From assembly GCF_035046505.1 (NCBI RefSeq), contig NC_089823.1, positions 40,038,388-40,102,387 of the forward strand: a DNA stretch of 64,000 nucleotides, written 5' to 3'. Shown here in pieces: positions 23,952-37,700 of the stretch (positions are counted from its first letter, which is position 1; the number at the start of each line of letters is the position of its first letter). The notes under the pieces are model-generated. The model worked only from the letters and a program-made list of their open reading frames with translations. It searched no databases and was not told the origin of the DNA. The translations under genes and the position numbers were made by a program. This DNA is from Tiliqua scincoides (taxonomy: Eukaryota; Chordata; Lepidosauria; Squamata; Scincidae).

Positions 23952-25456
23952 TCATTCCAGATGGCAGCTCCTCTCCCTCAGGCAGGCAGGCCAGGCATAA
24001 GAACATAAGAACAGCCCCACTGGATCAGGCCATAGGCCCATCTAGTCCAGCTTCCTGTATCTCACAGCGGCCCACCAAATGCCCCAGGGAGCACACCAGA
24101 TAACAAGAGACCTCATCCTGGTGCCCTCCCTTGCATCTGGCATTCTGACATAACCCATTTCTAAAATCAGGAGGTTGTACATACACATCATGGCTTGTAC
24201 CCCGTAATGGATTTTTCCTCCAGAAACTTGTCCAATCCCCTTTTAAAGGTGTCTAGCTAGACGCCAGCACCACATCCTGCGGCAAGGAGTTCCACAGACC
24301 GACCACAAGCTGAGTAAAGAAATATTTTCTTTTGTCTGTCCTAACCTGCCCAACACTCAATTTTAGCGGATGTCCCCTGGTTCTGGTATTATGTGAGAGT
24401 GTAAAGAGCATCTCCCTATCCACTCTGTCCATCCCCTGCATAATTTTGTATGTCTCAATCATGTCCCCCCTCAGGCGTCTCTTTTCTAGGCTGAAGAGGC
24501 CCAAACGCCGTAGCCTTTCCTCATAAGGAAGTGCCCCAGTCCAGAAAAGGCATTGAATCTTCCTGAGGAGAGGGGCTTCCCCTGCTTTCCCAGACTGAGA
24601 AAAGTACAGAGAAAAAAACCCCTCCATCATGGCCAGTGGACAAATCTGTGAAAGGAAAACTCCAAAGGCAGATTAATGGAAGAAGGCCCCTGTTCCCATC
24701 TCCCCCATGTACCAAGTCTATAATAATTCGCCTTATACCTCATTAATGTATTTTGTCCTTCTAGCTTTCCTTTTGTTATAATTCATATGTTTTATTATAC
24801 TTTTTTAAAATTTGTATTTTTAAAGTGTGAGTGTCCCACATGTCAGGCTGTGTGGGTGGGGGAATGATTTTGCCATGGGTCCACAGAGAAGGGGAATTCC
24901 TTTGGGAGATCCTTGGCCTGGCTGCTCAGTGGGCCCAAGGAATGCTCATTTCCAGGTGGTGAGCCTGCAGATTGGATCCTGGGCTTCCCACCAGTCATAA
25001 CTGCTGCAAAACGCATCAGGTGGTTGGGGATGACAGGAAGCCAAAGAGCTCCATTAGTGGTGGCTCCACAGCTGTTAGAACTCTCCTCTGGCTAGGCCCC
25101 CACTCCTGGCCCCTCAGGCAGCAGTTAGGGGAGCTGTAAAGAGCGGGGGCCCTAAAGCTGTCCGATCGGTGGCTGTGGCCCCTCTCCTGCCCCCTTAGGC
25201 AGCAGTTAGGGAAGCAGTAAAACATGTGCATAAACAAAGGGGAGGTTGAAAGTTCCCAAGGAAGGGGCGAAGCCCCGGGGGGAGGGGGAGGAGAAAAGTG
25301 TGCTAGTCAGCAAGGTTAGCCACAGAGACTTGGAAGCCCAACCTGCTTCCTTGCAAGGCAAGGTCAATCTGTGAAAGCAGGGGAAATCCCTCCACGCAGG
25401 AAGATTCTATGCCTGACCTGCCTGCCTGAGGGGGAAGAGCTACCCATCTGGAATGA
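23952..25456. mobile_element. 1.5-kb inverted-repeat DNA element, interrupted by a LINE
   Basis: The left end TCATTCCAGATGGCAGCTCC, CTCCCTCAGGCAGGCAGG is mirrored at the right by CCTGCCTGCCTGAGGGGGAA, CCATCTGGAATGA. The inner parts (GAATCTTCCTGAGGAG near 24553 and CAGGAAGATTC near 25398) continue the inverted symmetry, so each arm is about 110 bases. A CR1 LINE copy interrupts the left arm at 23.999-24.545 kb. An 83-base-period duplication (GGCAGCAGTTAGG units) lies at 25.09-25.22 kb. No transposase frame is visible. Confidence 0.65.
23999..24545 (-). mobile_element. CR1-type LINE 3' end, 5'-truncated
   Basis: On the - strand it encodes LPYEERLRRLGLFSLEKRRL through VVGLWNSLPQDVV and a 3' tail ending TTCTTATGTTCTTA. 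It is the same subfamily as 1-873, with very similar residues. It sits between GGCAT and GGCAT of the host inverted-repeat element, consistent with a short target duplication. Confidence 0.88.
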
Positions 25457-25644
25457 CTGACCCCACCATGGAGAGCCCATCAGAGAATGATCAGGAAGAA
25501 TGTCTAGGCTGCTTAATGAGAGCACACAAACTAAGAAGCAGATTGCTAGGGTTCACTTATTGTCAAATGGAAAATTTGAACACACATTAACCGTTCCAGA
25601 TACATACCATTAGCGGATCAAATTTGAACAATCAAAACTCCCAG

Positions 25645-26073
25645 ACACAACTGTATATAAAAGGTTTATTAAGCAATACATAGAAATATTAAGCATTAGA
25701 AATATAGATTTAACATGATAAAACCAAATATGTCATATTACAACCAACAATATTGGTCTAGCCACATCCAATATTTTCAGCAATAAAATGATCTGCTCAC
25801 TGAAGAGTACATTTAATGCATTAAGCAACCAGTTAAGATTTTGACCAGTCAAGCAAAAAATCCATTAGAAACAGCAGAAAGTATGCACGCATATCCCAAA
25901 AACAAAATAGTTCCTTATAGGAGACAGTCCTCAGGCCTGACAAGCTTCCAAGAAGGAGAGTGCACAGGCAAAATGACAACAGAATGCAGGATTTACTATG
26001 ATTGATACTCGCTTCCTTGGAGGACATGCAGTTTCCAAACAAAGTATAACCACAATATCTTGTCCATGCAAAA
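25645..26073 (-). other. HJURP: HJURP 3' UTR with poly(A) signal
   Basis: On the - strand, after the inferred HJURP stop, the sequence runs AT-rich to AATAAA at 25665-25670 (TTTATT on +), giving a 3' UTR of about 430 bases. The signal is followed by T/G-rich sequence on the gene strand. Confidence 0.6.
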
Positions 26074-28767
26074 TCATGATAGTTCTCCTTTGTATCCCTC
26101 CAAAAATGATCCTTGGTAATCTTTGCATACTTCAATATATGCACCCGTATCTCTGACCCTCCTGTCAGTATAGCTGAGCTTTCTGGAAACCCTGGAAAAG
26201 AATATAATCTTAGGGACAAGAAGTGCATGCTAGAAAAGCTGCAGGAACAACTCTAATACAGATGTACTGGCAAAGCACAAGACTTTGCCATTAGAGAAAT
26301 ACCATGAAGAAAAATAAGCTCCAGTGTACTCAGAAGACTGGAATAAAATAAATAAATAAAACTTTATTTTTATCCCACCCTTCTCCCTAACGGGACTTAA
26401 TGGGAATAACATAAAAGCGTTGTTTTAAATATCACTGCTAATTCACGCAAAACAATTCAACTTTTTTTGGTCTACTCTTATGTGGCATAACCTATTGGTA
26501 TGACCTTACATAGGATGCTTTAATTTGATCTTATTATATTTTCTTGTGTGAATTCATTTAATCTGAATTACAATTATCTAGACCAGCCATTCCCAATGGG
26601 AGCCATACAGCCCCCTGGGAGCCCTGGGTCATCTGAATGTTCTTGGTTTTCAATAATAAATTTTATGTTTTTATCTTTTTATGTTTGTGTTATTTCCTTG
26701 TTTGTGAGGGGGACCCTGGAACCAGAAAAAAGCTCCTAAGGGGCAGCAGCCAGAAAAAGGATGAAAATGACTGATCTAGACAACTTCCCTATCCACTCCA
26801 TCCCAGCATCATTATTGCCTCCTCCTCTTTTAAAAAGTTTCAATATGTTGGGGTTCTAAGCTGCATGATTTTCATCCTGAGAGAACTGGCTTGACCCCTT
26901 CCCTACATCATATTGCAACAGTTCTCAAACTTGCTGGGGCTGCAACACCAACCAGAACCAGGAAGTGAATGATAAGGAGACACACTGTATCACTTGGTGA
27001 TGTCACCAGTTCCTGGTTTCAAGGCCTAGAACAAGCCTCTAAACACCAGTAAGAGGGTCAGGGCAGATGGAAAGGCTTTTTACAGTGCGTGATTTTCACA
27101 TGCTGCAGCTTTCCCTGCCATGCTGAGTGTCCTGCTGCTGCGTGGGGGCTTAAGCCACTGTTTCCCTGCTGTGGCCACGGTTGGCTCACTAAACCCAAGC
27201 ACGTGCTTCACAATGTCCCAGGGTGTTGCAGTACACAGATTGGGAACTACCGCAACATTGTTTCATAGAGTATCATGTAATCACTTTCCTCTTAATTTTA
27301 TAGTCAAATGCTGCCTGTGGTAAATTTGAAAGGAGCAAATTTAACTCCGACTGACATATTTGCTTGTCTGAATTCTAGAAAGATTTAAACCAGCTATCAT
27401 AAATTTCCTACAGTTAATAGTAACAGCAGTCAGTCACATATTAGCCTCTTTGCAGAACACAAAGATGATGATTTCTCCTACCCAGCGGGTTGATTGATGG
27501 CAAAATATATTTTAAAGCAGGCCTTAGTGCAGTCAACATTTTGCAATCCTAGCTAACTTGTCTTAGGGGCACACACTACTGACTATTGTCTCTTTACATA
27601 CTAATGTAGAGAAATCCAGCACTAAACTTTGATGTCACTTACCCTCTTGGACAGTTCTGCAGTTTAAGAGAGCCATAACTCTGTAAAGACTTGTAACTGT
27701 TTTCATAGACATTCACAGTCCTGGTCGCTGTGAAAGTGAAGAAGGTAAGAGTCCCAACTAAAAATGTTGCATGCAAAGGTTTAATAAAAGAGAGAGAGCC
27801 ACAAATGAACTCAATACCTTGCATTTTGCATCCTAAAACGAAAATGTTTTAAAACTCATGTTCTTTTTTTAAACGCACCGCTCACCCATCTTAAAGGGGA
27901 CTTGAATAAAAGTCCACAACCTTAAGTTTACACCTGACCATTTAAAACTGACCTTCTATCAAACACAAATACATGGTGTTAAAGCATGCTTGTCTATGTA
28001 ATGGAAAGAGTTATGGTCAACTTTGCGCTATGGTGACTTCAACTTTGGAGGTCAAATATCATAAATATGCCAGAACAGGCCAAGCATTATTTGAGCAAAC
28101 TAGGAATATTGACTGTTGACAAACAGCATGGATATTTGGGCACAATTCAAACCAGGTCAAGCAATTTTATGTACTGCTAATTTCAGAAAAGTTTGAGTCA
28201 TGCCTCTCTCTCATATCAAACAGGACTGACACATTTAATTGCCCAAATTATACTTGATTCTAGGGAGAAACAGTTTTGCCTAGAAACTACCAGCCTATGC
28301 TTCTGAAAAGTTCTGGCATTTTGTATTGGAAAGTATATTTGCATGTATGTAGAGTCATGTAGAAATCCATTTATTTCAAGATTACCCACCTTGTGTTTTG
28401 CACTATAGAATGATCTACTTAAGACAAGAATTTTGTTTTAATTGTTATTACAACCAGTTAGTATGCTTGCTTGTTCAAGACATACGAACTGTACAGTGAA
28501 AACTTGAATTTAATTGGTTTCTCTCCTAGATCATTTAAAGCATGGTACTCAGCATCTTAAGAGCACTCAGAATGAACATAACTCCCATGACCTTTAGCAA
28601 AATGCTGCATGGAATGGTCACCATTGTCAGATTGTCAGAAGAACTGCTTAACTTTTGGACAATACCTACACAGCAGTGTCACTTTATCATCTTTATAACT
28701 TACCTTGCATGTGAGTGCTTGGAGCAACCAGAACTTTGCAATTTGAAGAATCACAAAATCCAGAATC
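26074..28767 (-). CDS. HJURP: HJURP three C-terminal exons (11-13)
   Basis: After the good donor at the end of exon 10, three downstream exons follow with compatible phases: 28704-28767 (DSGFCDSSNCK...), 27643-27727 (ATRTVNVYENSYKSLQSYG...) and 26074-26191 (GVSRKLSYTDRRVRDTGAY... ending GELS). Each has a clear acceptor and GTAAG-type donor. They add 88 residues, rich in Tyr and Ser, with no domain recognised. The human C-terminus does not visibly match. Confidence 0.65.
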
Positions 28768-31700
28768 CTAAAAATTAGAGTGTTCAGATATTAAAGCAAT
28801 ACAGTTACACCTCCTGAATTTCTGGTTTCCAAAAGGTTATTCAGATCAGTGTAGATAAACTTATATTTCCTTTTCTCACTTGGTATTTCTTTATACTAGA
28901 ATAATGCTGGTATATACTTTGTGCACTCCAAAAACTTAAAAAAATAAACTTCTCCATCCCCTCCTTGGCAGGACAGACCTTTGTGCCTCCCAAAAACCCA
29001 AATATTTCTTTCTCCTGCTGCTGCTACACATCTGCTAAGTTATTTACAGTTACATAGTTGCAAGCCAACACTTGGGTGATGTTTATTTTCAATTCATGTA
29101 CTAATATCCAAATACCAGAGCCATTCTATAGCACTTTTTGGAGGCCATAATTCACACATTTCTTTACAAAGGACTAACTGGCACACTTACAGCCTAAGCC
29201 CATGCGTGGTTACTAAACCCTATTGGTTCAAAGTTGTAATCCCAAGTAAGTGTGCACAGAATTAAAGCCTGGGTAACTCATGAACATTCTCATGTTTGGA
29301 TTTTTGTCACGGAACGAACAACTCCATGACAATCTAAGTTACTCACCAGGTGAGGTGTATGCAGTGTAAAAGTCATGTCAGTTTTCTGCAGATTCATTTT
29401 TTGCCAATAAGGTGGTTTCTGACATTCTCTAGAAGAGTTCTCAGATACATTTTTTAATCTTTTTATGGGTGAAGTTTGAACATCTTCATTGCAGAAATTT
29501 GCTGCTCTTTTAATTCTGGCAACTGCAGGGAGAGTTCTTATGGGAGAATTTACAAGAGCATTTACTGTTTCAGACATTTGTATTCCTTCATATTTTTTTA
29601 AGTTTGCAGCTCTCAGAAATGTAGGAATTTTTGGAAACTTGCCAGAACGTATCTTCTGATAAATATTGTCAAACATTTCATTAGATTTCAGGTGCAAAGT
29701 TGAGGAATGGTTTTTCAAAACAGACTTCCTTGGACTTGTGTATGTATTTGGAAGCGCAAGTGGTTTCTGAACTTTTGGAGAACATAATTCCTTGTACATT
29801 TTTTCAAATGCGTCATCACATTTCTGGCTAGCTTTTATGGGACTCCGAGTAAAAGAGAGTGATGATAATGAATGACTCCGTTGCAGTGCGATAGTTGTGC
29901 TGAAAATTTTAATTTCATGGTTGCCCAGTAATCCATTTGAAGTTGTTACCGGAGAAGACTTCGTATTTTGCAAGTAAGAGCTGGTACTACTATTCAAAGA
30001 CAACTTTAAACACGATGCGGCCTTGACGGATAGAGTGTTCATTTCTCCACTTTTATCTTCAACTGCTGGAAGCAATGTTAATTTGGAATCTCCCATCCAT
30101 ACTGCAGATGAGTTTTTTTCAGAAGACTGACCCTTTCTTACACAGTTTGAAGATGAAGGGATGCATGATGAACTTTTGACCAGAAACGTTTCTTCTGTAG
30201 AAATATTATTAGGAAAAATGATAGTCTCCGCAGCTTCTGCTCCAATTCTTTCAATATATGAACCATCTTCCACAGTGTCAGAAGGGTCGACTTCCATTCT
30301 ATCTACTGAACATTGCATCTGAGAATTGCCATCATCAAGAGGACTATTACTTCCATTACACACCATGGGCAACTTACCCCTTTTTCTATGATCTTTTGTA
30401 ACTGTCAAACTAGTTTTCATTTTTAATGGCCTGAACTTCCTTATTCTCTCTGTAGAGATATTAAGACAACCAAGCTTAGGCTGCCAGTGTCCATGCCTGT
30501 ATCTTTTGATTAGTGAACCGGAAGATGCTCTATGAGATGCTTTGGTCATCAGTCTGCTAAGTGCTCTCACCATTCCTGGATACAAGTCTGCTATTGTGAC
30601 ATTATTCCAAGAACATTGTTCATTGGCAGACTCGTACATTTCCAAAAAGCTACTATGAGCAGTTTCATTATTGCTCCAGAGGGACTGATTTCCAGATCCA
30701 GTCGTAAGAGGTGCTAAAACTTGAACAGCAGCATTGTACAAGCGCAGAGATTTAGGTGCAGAATACCCATTGCTTGATTGCGCTTCCTTCCTCAAGACCA
30801 CAGAATGGTGATCTAAACAGACAAAATAAAGTATAAGTAGCGAGCTGTATCTTTTAAAACTCAATGTGTTACTAATAAACTTAGTAACGACTTCAAGAGT
30901 GTGTATCACAGAAAAAGGCTACAGCACCATTACCCTCTTGACTGCTTTAGACAAATCTGGAACATTACATGGCTGACTAAGCTAACATACTCCAGAAAAA
31001 AATTGTCAAGAAACTGCTTCCCACTCACTATAATGTTAGGGGCATCTGTACAGGTGAAAGTGGAACTGTTAGATGTGGGGGAGGTGTCAAAAATTTATGG
31101 GCCCTGCGTGTCAAATGCTCTAGCTACACCACTGAAAAGCTGAAAAAGCTGTCATGAAACAGAGCCATGAGGAGTTGCTGTTTACAGCTTGGCTGACTTG
31201 AAACAGCTCCTGCTGGAAGCTCAGAATGCATACCCAGATGCCAGATATCATGACCATGCCATGAAGGATTCCATCTGGAATAGAAGGCTTCTAGGAGCTG
31301 CCTATAGAATAATTGTTTTAAAAACTCATTTGTACTCTGCTATGGAGTTTTGTAAGGCGCTTTTGGGCATTTGCTTTGGCATGGGAAAGGCAGGATATAA
31401 ATTTCTCAAATTTTTTGATCAAGTAATGTTCTAGCATGGGTCACAAAGAATGCTTAGATTTGTATTACTGTATTAAATAGATGTGTACCATAGCCAACCA
31501 CTTAGAAGAATGTTCATTTTATGACTTCTAGGTCAAACTTCTTTGACCTTTTCTTCCCTTTTTCTTGCCTAACTAATCCATCGACTATGGTTTGTTGTTG
31601 TGCTTACCAGCTAAGGATTCACCCTCCAGTAAATGCAGAGGAGACTCTTGGTGAAAATTATTTTGTTTTGTCCTTGTAACCTAAGCCCCAAAAAACCAAA

Positions 31701-34700
31701 GTAGTTAACAAACAGAGACTGAGGATTCACAGAAAGACATTAGACTTCATTGTCACAGCACTTCTGATTTGAAATGCACTTTCTACTGGATGCTTGCCAA
31801 ATCTAGAAAGAATGCCACTTAATACATTTAGAGCAAAATATTAGCTACATTTTAAATTCCCATTTAAATCAATAGGGCCGAAGCACAAAAGCGAAGTCCG
31901 AAATGCAGCCTAGGTTAGCAGCCGCTCCAATTTCATAACATCTTAAAGGCACACACATTCCAGTGTATGAACCATTAGTCTCAGGGCAAATAGAGAACAG
32001 GGGTTGTAACCTAAACTTGATTTGTTGAAAAAGCATTTTTGTACACACAAGGGTGGTGGTTCACACAATTTTCCCCCTCACTCAGCAACCCCCTGGGCTG
32101 CATCACATATTGCTCCCAACAGCCAGCAGTGGATTTTCAGGTTATGGGTGAGACACATCCTGGGTAAGGACACAATCCATGGTCTATGTATCCACTGGAA
32201 ATACATGTGAAGGTAATACAATACACCTCCATTAAAAAAAGTTTGTGTGTGCTAGAACTCTGCAAACAAAATCTGAACACGTGCACACAGAAATCTGGAC
32301 TCATATGCATTACTATACACCAGGGCTTTCCTAACCACACGGGCTCGATCTAGGGTTTGGAAGAAGCACTTCCCTCCCCCCTGCCCTGTGAGGGGAGCTT
32401 ACCATTCTGCACCCCTGTGCCCAGATCAGCTTGAAAGAAATGCAGCATTGCAGCCGAACAGTCAGCACCACTCAGGACAGGGAGGGCTTTTTCAGGACAC
32501 AGCAGTTTCCAGTTTGGAGACCCTGCCCTGCTATACACTGAAAATTTCATTACACAATAAGCTGAACAGTTACATTACCTTAAGCAATTTTGGAAGAGAC
32601 ATGGCACCATCCTCCAACAGAATGTCCATTTCAACTCTGCATTTATTCTTTGTAGGTCTCTCAAAAAATGCAAGAGGTATAGTCTCCTTTTTAAAAAGTC
32701 AGAGAAAAATATTATACATAGTGATAGACAATAAAATAGTCACTTTTAGCAAGAATATGCTAGAACTGAATATGGTCTAATTATACTTCCAATAATTTTA
32801 CTTTGAACAGAGAATTATTATTACAACAGCAAACTGTACAGACTCCAAATACTTAGACTATTAAGATTTAGTGGTTATTAAGGTAACTGTTAAGACCTTG
32901 TGAAGATTGTTAAGATCCATTTATGTGTTTGGAATGTCTCACCGATTAGCAATGAGACAATCCCTTCGTACTTGCCTGAAGGTGGGGAAAACCACCCTTG
33001 ATGGGGAAAACTTTGAGTATACAAAAGTGTACTGTTTTGGAGCTTAGTGAAGAATTATACTTTCACCTAGCATTTTTGACAGTTACTCATACCTTTCAAA
33101 AACTAGACACTACAGTACTTCCTACAGGTAGCAACAAACAGGACTCTTGGTTATACCTCTGTTTATATACATTGGATAAAACCTGGTCACTGAATTATGG
33201 TCCAGGTATAAGAAGAACTTCTTAAAATCTCACACTTAGCTACTGGCAATGCTAATCATATTCTGTGATGGCTACACACAATGCACAGAGTAAGCTCTAT
33301 ATTGCGGAGCAGAGTTTGATGGAGATGCACAGCTTTTAAGAAAGCGCATTGTCATATAGGGTCCTATGAATACAAGCTACAACCACACATATATAAAGCA
33401 CCTGCTGAATGTTCAGAAAGAAAAACTCCTGAAGTCAGTGGAGTTTGTGCTCCAAGTTTCTCCTTATATACCTGCATCATATTTTTACCTAGTCTGTAAG
33501 CACAATCTTATGCTTATCTACACAGAAGTAAGTCCCATTCAGTGGGGTTTACTCTCAGGAAACTGTGCATAAGATCACAGCCTCTCTCTTCTATTTCTTA
33601 TTTCTGCAAAAATAAAAGGTTTTTCCGAGTTTTCAAATGCCCAGATATTGCAAGCAAAATTCTCATTAATATTTAAAGTGTTACCTTGATATGTATGTTT
33701 TCCAAATGTCTTTTAATGGATGCCAAATCACTATGGCTTTTATGATCTAAAGTTTAAAATTAGATTAAAAATATGTTCAATCAGCATAACCATGACAATT
33801 AAGCTATATTTATACAAGACTATTAAAGCAATAACAAAAGCATTTATATACTGCTTTTCAACAACGAAGTTTACAAAGCTATTTATAGGGCAAAACTATA
33901 TTACATAGCAACATATGACAAAAATAATCCTCTACAATTGTTAATTATGCAATATTATGCATTACCAAAGGAAATAATTTTATCCCTGTTGATTTATTCA
34001 ACACATCACTAGCATGAGCTGCAGATTGACAATATCAATACCAAATGTTTCTATGGTTTGTTGACCACACGCTGTCTCTAACCAATTAGTAGGGGTGCTG
34101 GAAAATTGTTTTATTTTTCCCCACAGATTTTGTGATTTGAAAGGCAGAAAGATAAGACTTGGAGATGGCAAAGAACTTGTTAAATTTCTCTACCTCAGTC
34201 TACACAGCAGAAGACCTTGGAAAGATACCACTGCCCAAACAGCCCATCCTGATGGGCAGCCCAATCCTGAGCTGCCCAGGGTGCCCAGGCTTGGTGGCAC
34301 TGAGAATGGCTGCCGCCTGATCCTGCGCGTCCCAGGCTACCGCGGGAGGTGCCCACAATGGGGCTACTCACTTTACTGCCGACCAAAAGGTCAGCAGTAA
34401 GGTAAAGGCACTCGTGTAGGGTGCTGAGCCCTCCATGAGCACCTTAGATCCTGCGGAGTGGAGCTCTGTGGACACACCTCCCTCCCTTCCCCTGGCACGC
34501 CTCCAGCCTGCCCCCTCCCTGTGTCACGCCTCCCCCTGCCCTCTCTTCGCCCCCCCGGAATGCCTCCTCCCCGCCCTGCTTACTGTGCCGCGGCTCGGCG
34601 GTCCATGAGCACCGGCTGGCGCTAGGCTACCAAGGACAGGAGCCCGGCGGAGAGGCTCGCAAACATGCCGTAAGGCACGAAGCCGTGCCGCCAAGCACAG

Positions 34701-37700
34701 GATTGGGCTCCAAGTCAGATAGAGGTTAAAAAAGATATTTCAGACCTAACTGACAAATTAAAGATCAATAAGTCACCAGGCCCTGATGGCATGGTTATTA
34801 AAGAACTGAAGAATGAAGTTGCTGATCTCTTGACTAAAATATGTAACTTGTGCCTTAAAATAGCAATGGTGCCAGAGGATTGGAGGATAGCAAATGTCAT
34901 GCTGATCTTTAAAAAAGAAAGGAGAGGGGAACTGGGAAACTATTAACCAGTCAGCTCCAGCTTAACATCTGTTCCAGGTAAGATAGTGGAATGCCTCAAA
35001 GATAAAATCTTAAAACACATAGATGAATAAGCCTTGCTAATGGAGAACCAGCATGGCTTCTGTAAAGGCAAGTCATGCCTCACAAACCTTTTAGAATTCT
35101 TTGAAAAGGTCAATAGTCATGAGGATATTATATACCTGGAATTTCAGAAGGCATTTGACATGGTCCCTCACCAAAGGCTGCTGAGAAAACGCCAGACAGG
35201 GAATAAGACAGCAGGTCCTCACTTGGATTAGGAACTGGTTGAGGACCAGGAAACAGAGTGGGTGTCAATGGGTGAAACAGAGAGTGGGTGTCAATAGGCA
35301 ATTTTCACAATGGAGAGAGGTGAAAAGCAGTGTGCCTCAAGTATTGGTCCTGGTGCTTTACAACCTGTTCATAAATGACCTGGAGACAGAGTTAAGCAGC
35401 AAAGTGGCTAAGTTTGTGGATGACACTAAACTCTTCAAGTGGTAAAGACCAGAAGGGATTGTGAGGAGCTCCAGAAGGATCTCTCCAAACTGGGAGAATG
35501 GGCAGCAAAATGGCAGATGTGTTTCAATGTAAGTAAGTGTAAAGTAACACACATTGGGGCAAAAAAAAAAAAATCAAAACTTCACATATAGCCTAATGGG
35601 TTCTGATCTGGCCCTGCCTCCCCAGTTCTCCAACTGGCCAACTCCCCATCAAACCTGAACACTTCAGAATTGGAGAGAAATTGAAGGGATAGTGAATTAC
35701 CTCAGAACGGGAAGGAAAATTATCCCAGAAATCACAACTGTAACTATTTCATCACAATGGTGTTGTGCTTTTATTTGGATATTTCAAACACAAAATGGTG
35801 TTTCTGTTTTTAACAAAAAACCCCCACAAACCTCTACCAATTAGCCACTACAAGAAATGTTAAAAAACATTGTCACACCTTTACACCCTAAGGGTAGAGC
35901 AATGGGATTCAGGACATGAGTGGGACCATGAACGTACAACAAACAGAAGAGCGGCCAGATGAAAGTTTCAAAGATTAGAGGATGCTGCAAGTCAGGCTTG
36001 CTTATTCTGTGAAAATGTACTTACTAAGTAAGGGCCAATAGCATTCCATGAGGTTGAAACTTTCTAATACAATGGTTATTTAAAAGAAGAGTGCATAGAA
36101 GATTATTAGGTGGCAATGAGGCAAGACTGGGTAAATGATAGGATGGATAATTGAAATAGTTCTGATTACCAACTTTGTGCAGCTCATGGAATCCATCAAA
36201 TTTCAGTATTACTGTATTAGGTGTTGCACTTAGTAGAAAACTGCTAAAGAAAATCCTGGCTATTTGCTCAACAAGAGCAGTACTTGAAGTAACAGAAGAA
36301 ATGACACTCAGTACAATTCTATGTATGTTTCCATAAACATTAAGTTTTACAAAGTTCACAAAACAATACAATTGAGGCTTATTCCCTTGTAACTGTAAGG
36401 ATGTCAGCCTTAAGAAGCTGATATATACAAAGTGTCATAAAGATTAATAAAGACTTTAGAGAAATTTCTAGTGGGTTGCCATTCACCCAGTATTTCCAGA
36501 AGGAATTAGGGAAGCTAAACATATTATTTCTATACTGAGTATTTATATTTTTAAATTTAGTCACTCCTTTGCATGTCATCCAGAGGCAGGACTGCTTAGA
36601 TAAGCACTACACATATTTTCTGAAGTACATGGTTTTCCCCCTAGTTTGCCTTACCTGAGAATTCAAGTTGATTCTCTCCATAGGAATTTGTGAACTGTTC
36701 TTCCTCAGATGACTTTGAAAAGTCCCCAAAAACCAAAATATTAGATTAGACTAGATAATCACATTTAATATTAGAGCTAAAGAAGTATAGACTAGAGTAT
36801 AAGCAAATCATAGTAGAAAAATGCATAAAAATCTATTGTGGCCAATTATAATCACTATATCAGGTTTGCTTCTGAACACAAGAAAGACGTAACTATTTGA
36901 TGTTAGAAGTCAAATAAAAGATACAAAAAGCTTTAGAAACCAGCAGCAAACATTGTGTTCCTAACAAAAACCTAAAAAGGTATGCGGCCATCAAACAAAT
37001 TTTTCTATAAAGACCACACACATGCAAGGTTGTACAGAGATTATACCCTGAACAGGAAAGAAATCGCTGTAGGCATAGTTTCCTAATCTAATGAGACCAC
37101 TGGAATATGAACTAAAATTTACACATAGCTGCAAGAGACAACATCACAATAGCTTGATGTCGTGTTTTTGACAACATCTCAAAGAAATATCCAATACTCT
37201 GCATTTTTTATTTTTGGTTTAACAAAGAGTAGCTTCTAATGATGTCATATGCACCTAAAGAAAGATTTTCAGCTTATTATAAGAGCATGGCAATGATACA
37301 TAGGAACTTCAGCAATTTCCAGATTATCTATTACAAATCAGAATCAAACACAGCTTCAGGAAAGAAAATAACTCATCCTATGTAAAACTTCTTTACAGAT
37401 ATTTTTAAGAGCTCATGGCAAGCAGCAGCTAAAAGACTGAACTGTGAATCAGAACTTACCCAGTTCAAATCTAGCCTCTACTATAAATTCTCACTTAGGA
37501 AATCACTCCTCTTCAATCTATGCTTTCCAGCTAAAATATGGGAATACTACTACTTACCTGGCAGAGTTGTTATAAGCAGCACTTTGCACACTCAGAAAGT
37601 GCTATATAATAAAAATTATATCATTCCTACACAGGGATAAGCATGGGATCTCTCTCAGATTAAATAGCAACCCTCCATGCTATGCCACAAATTGCTGAAA

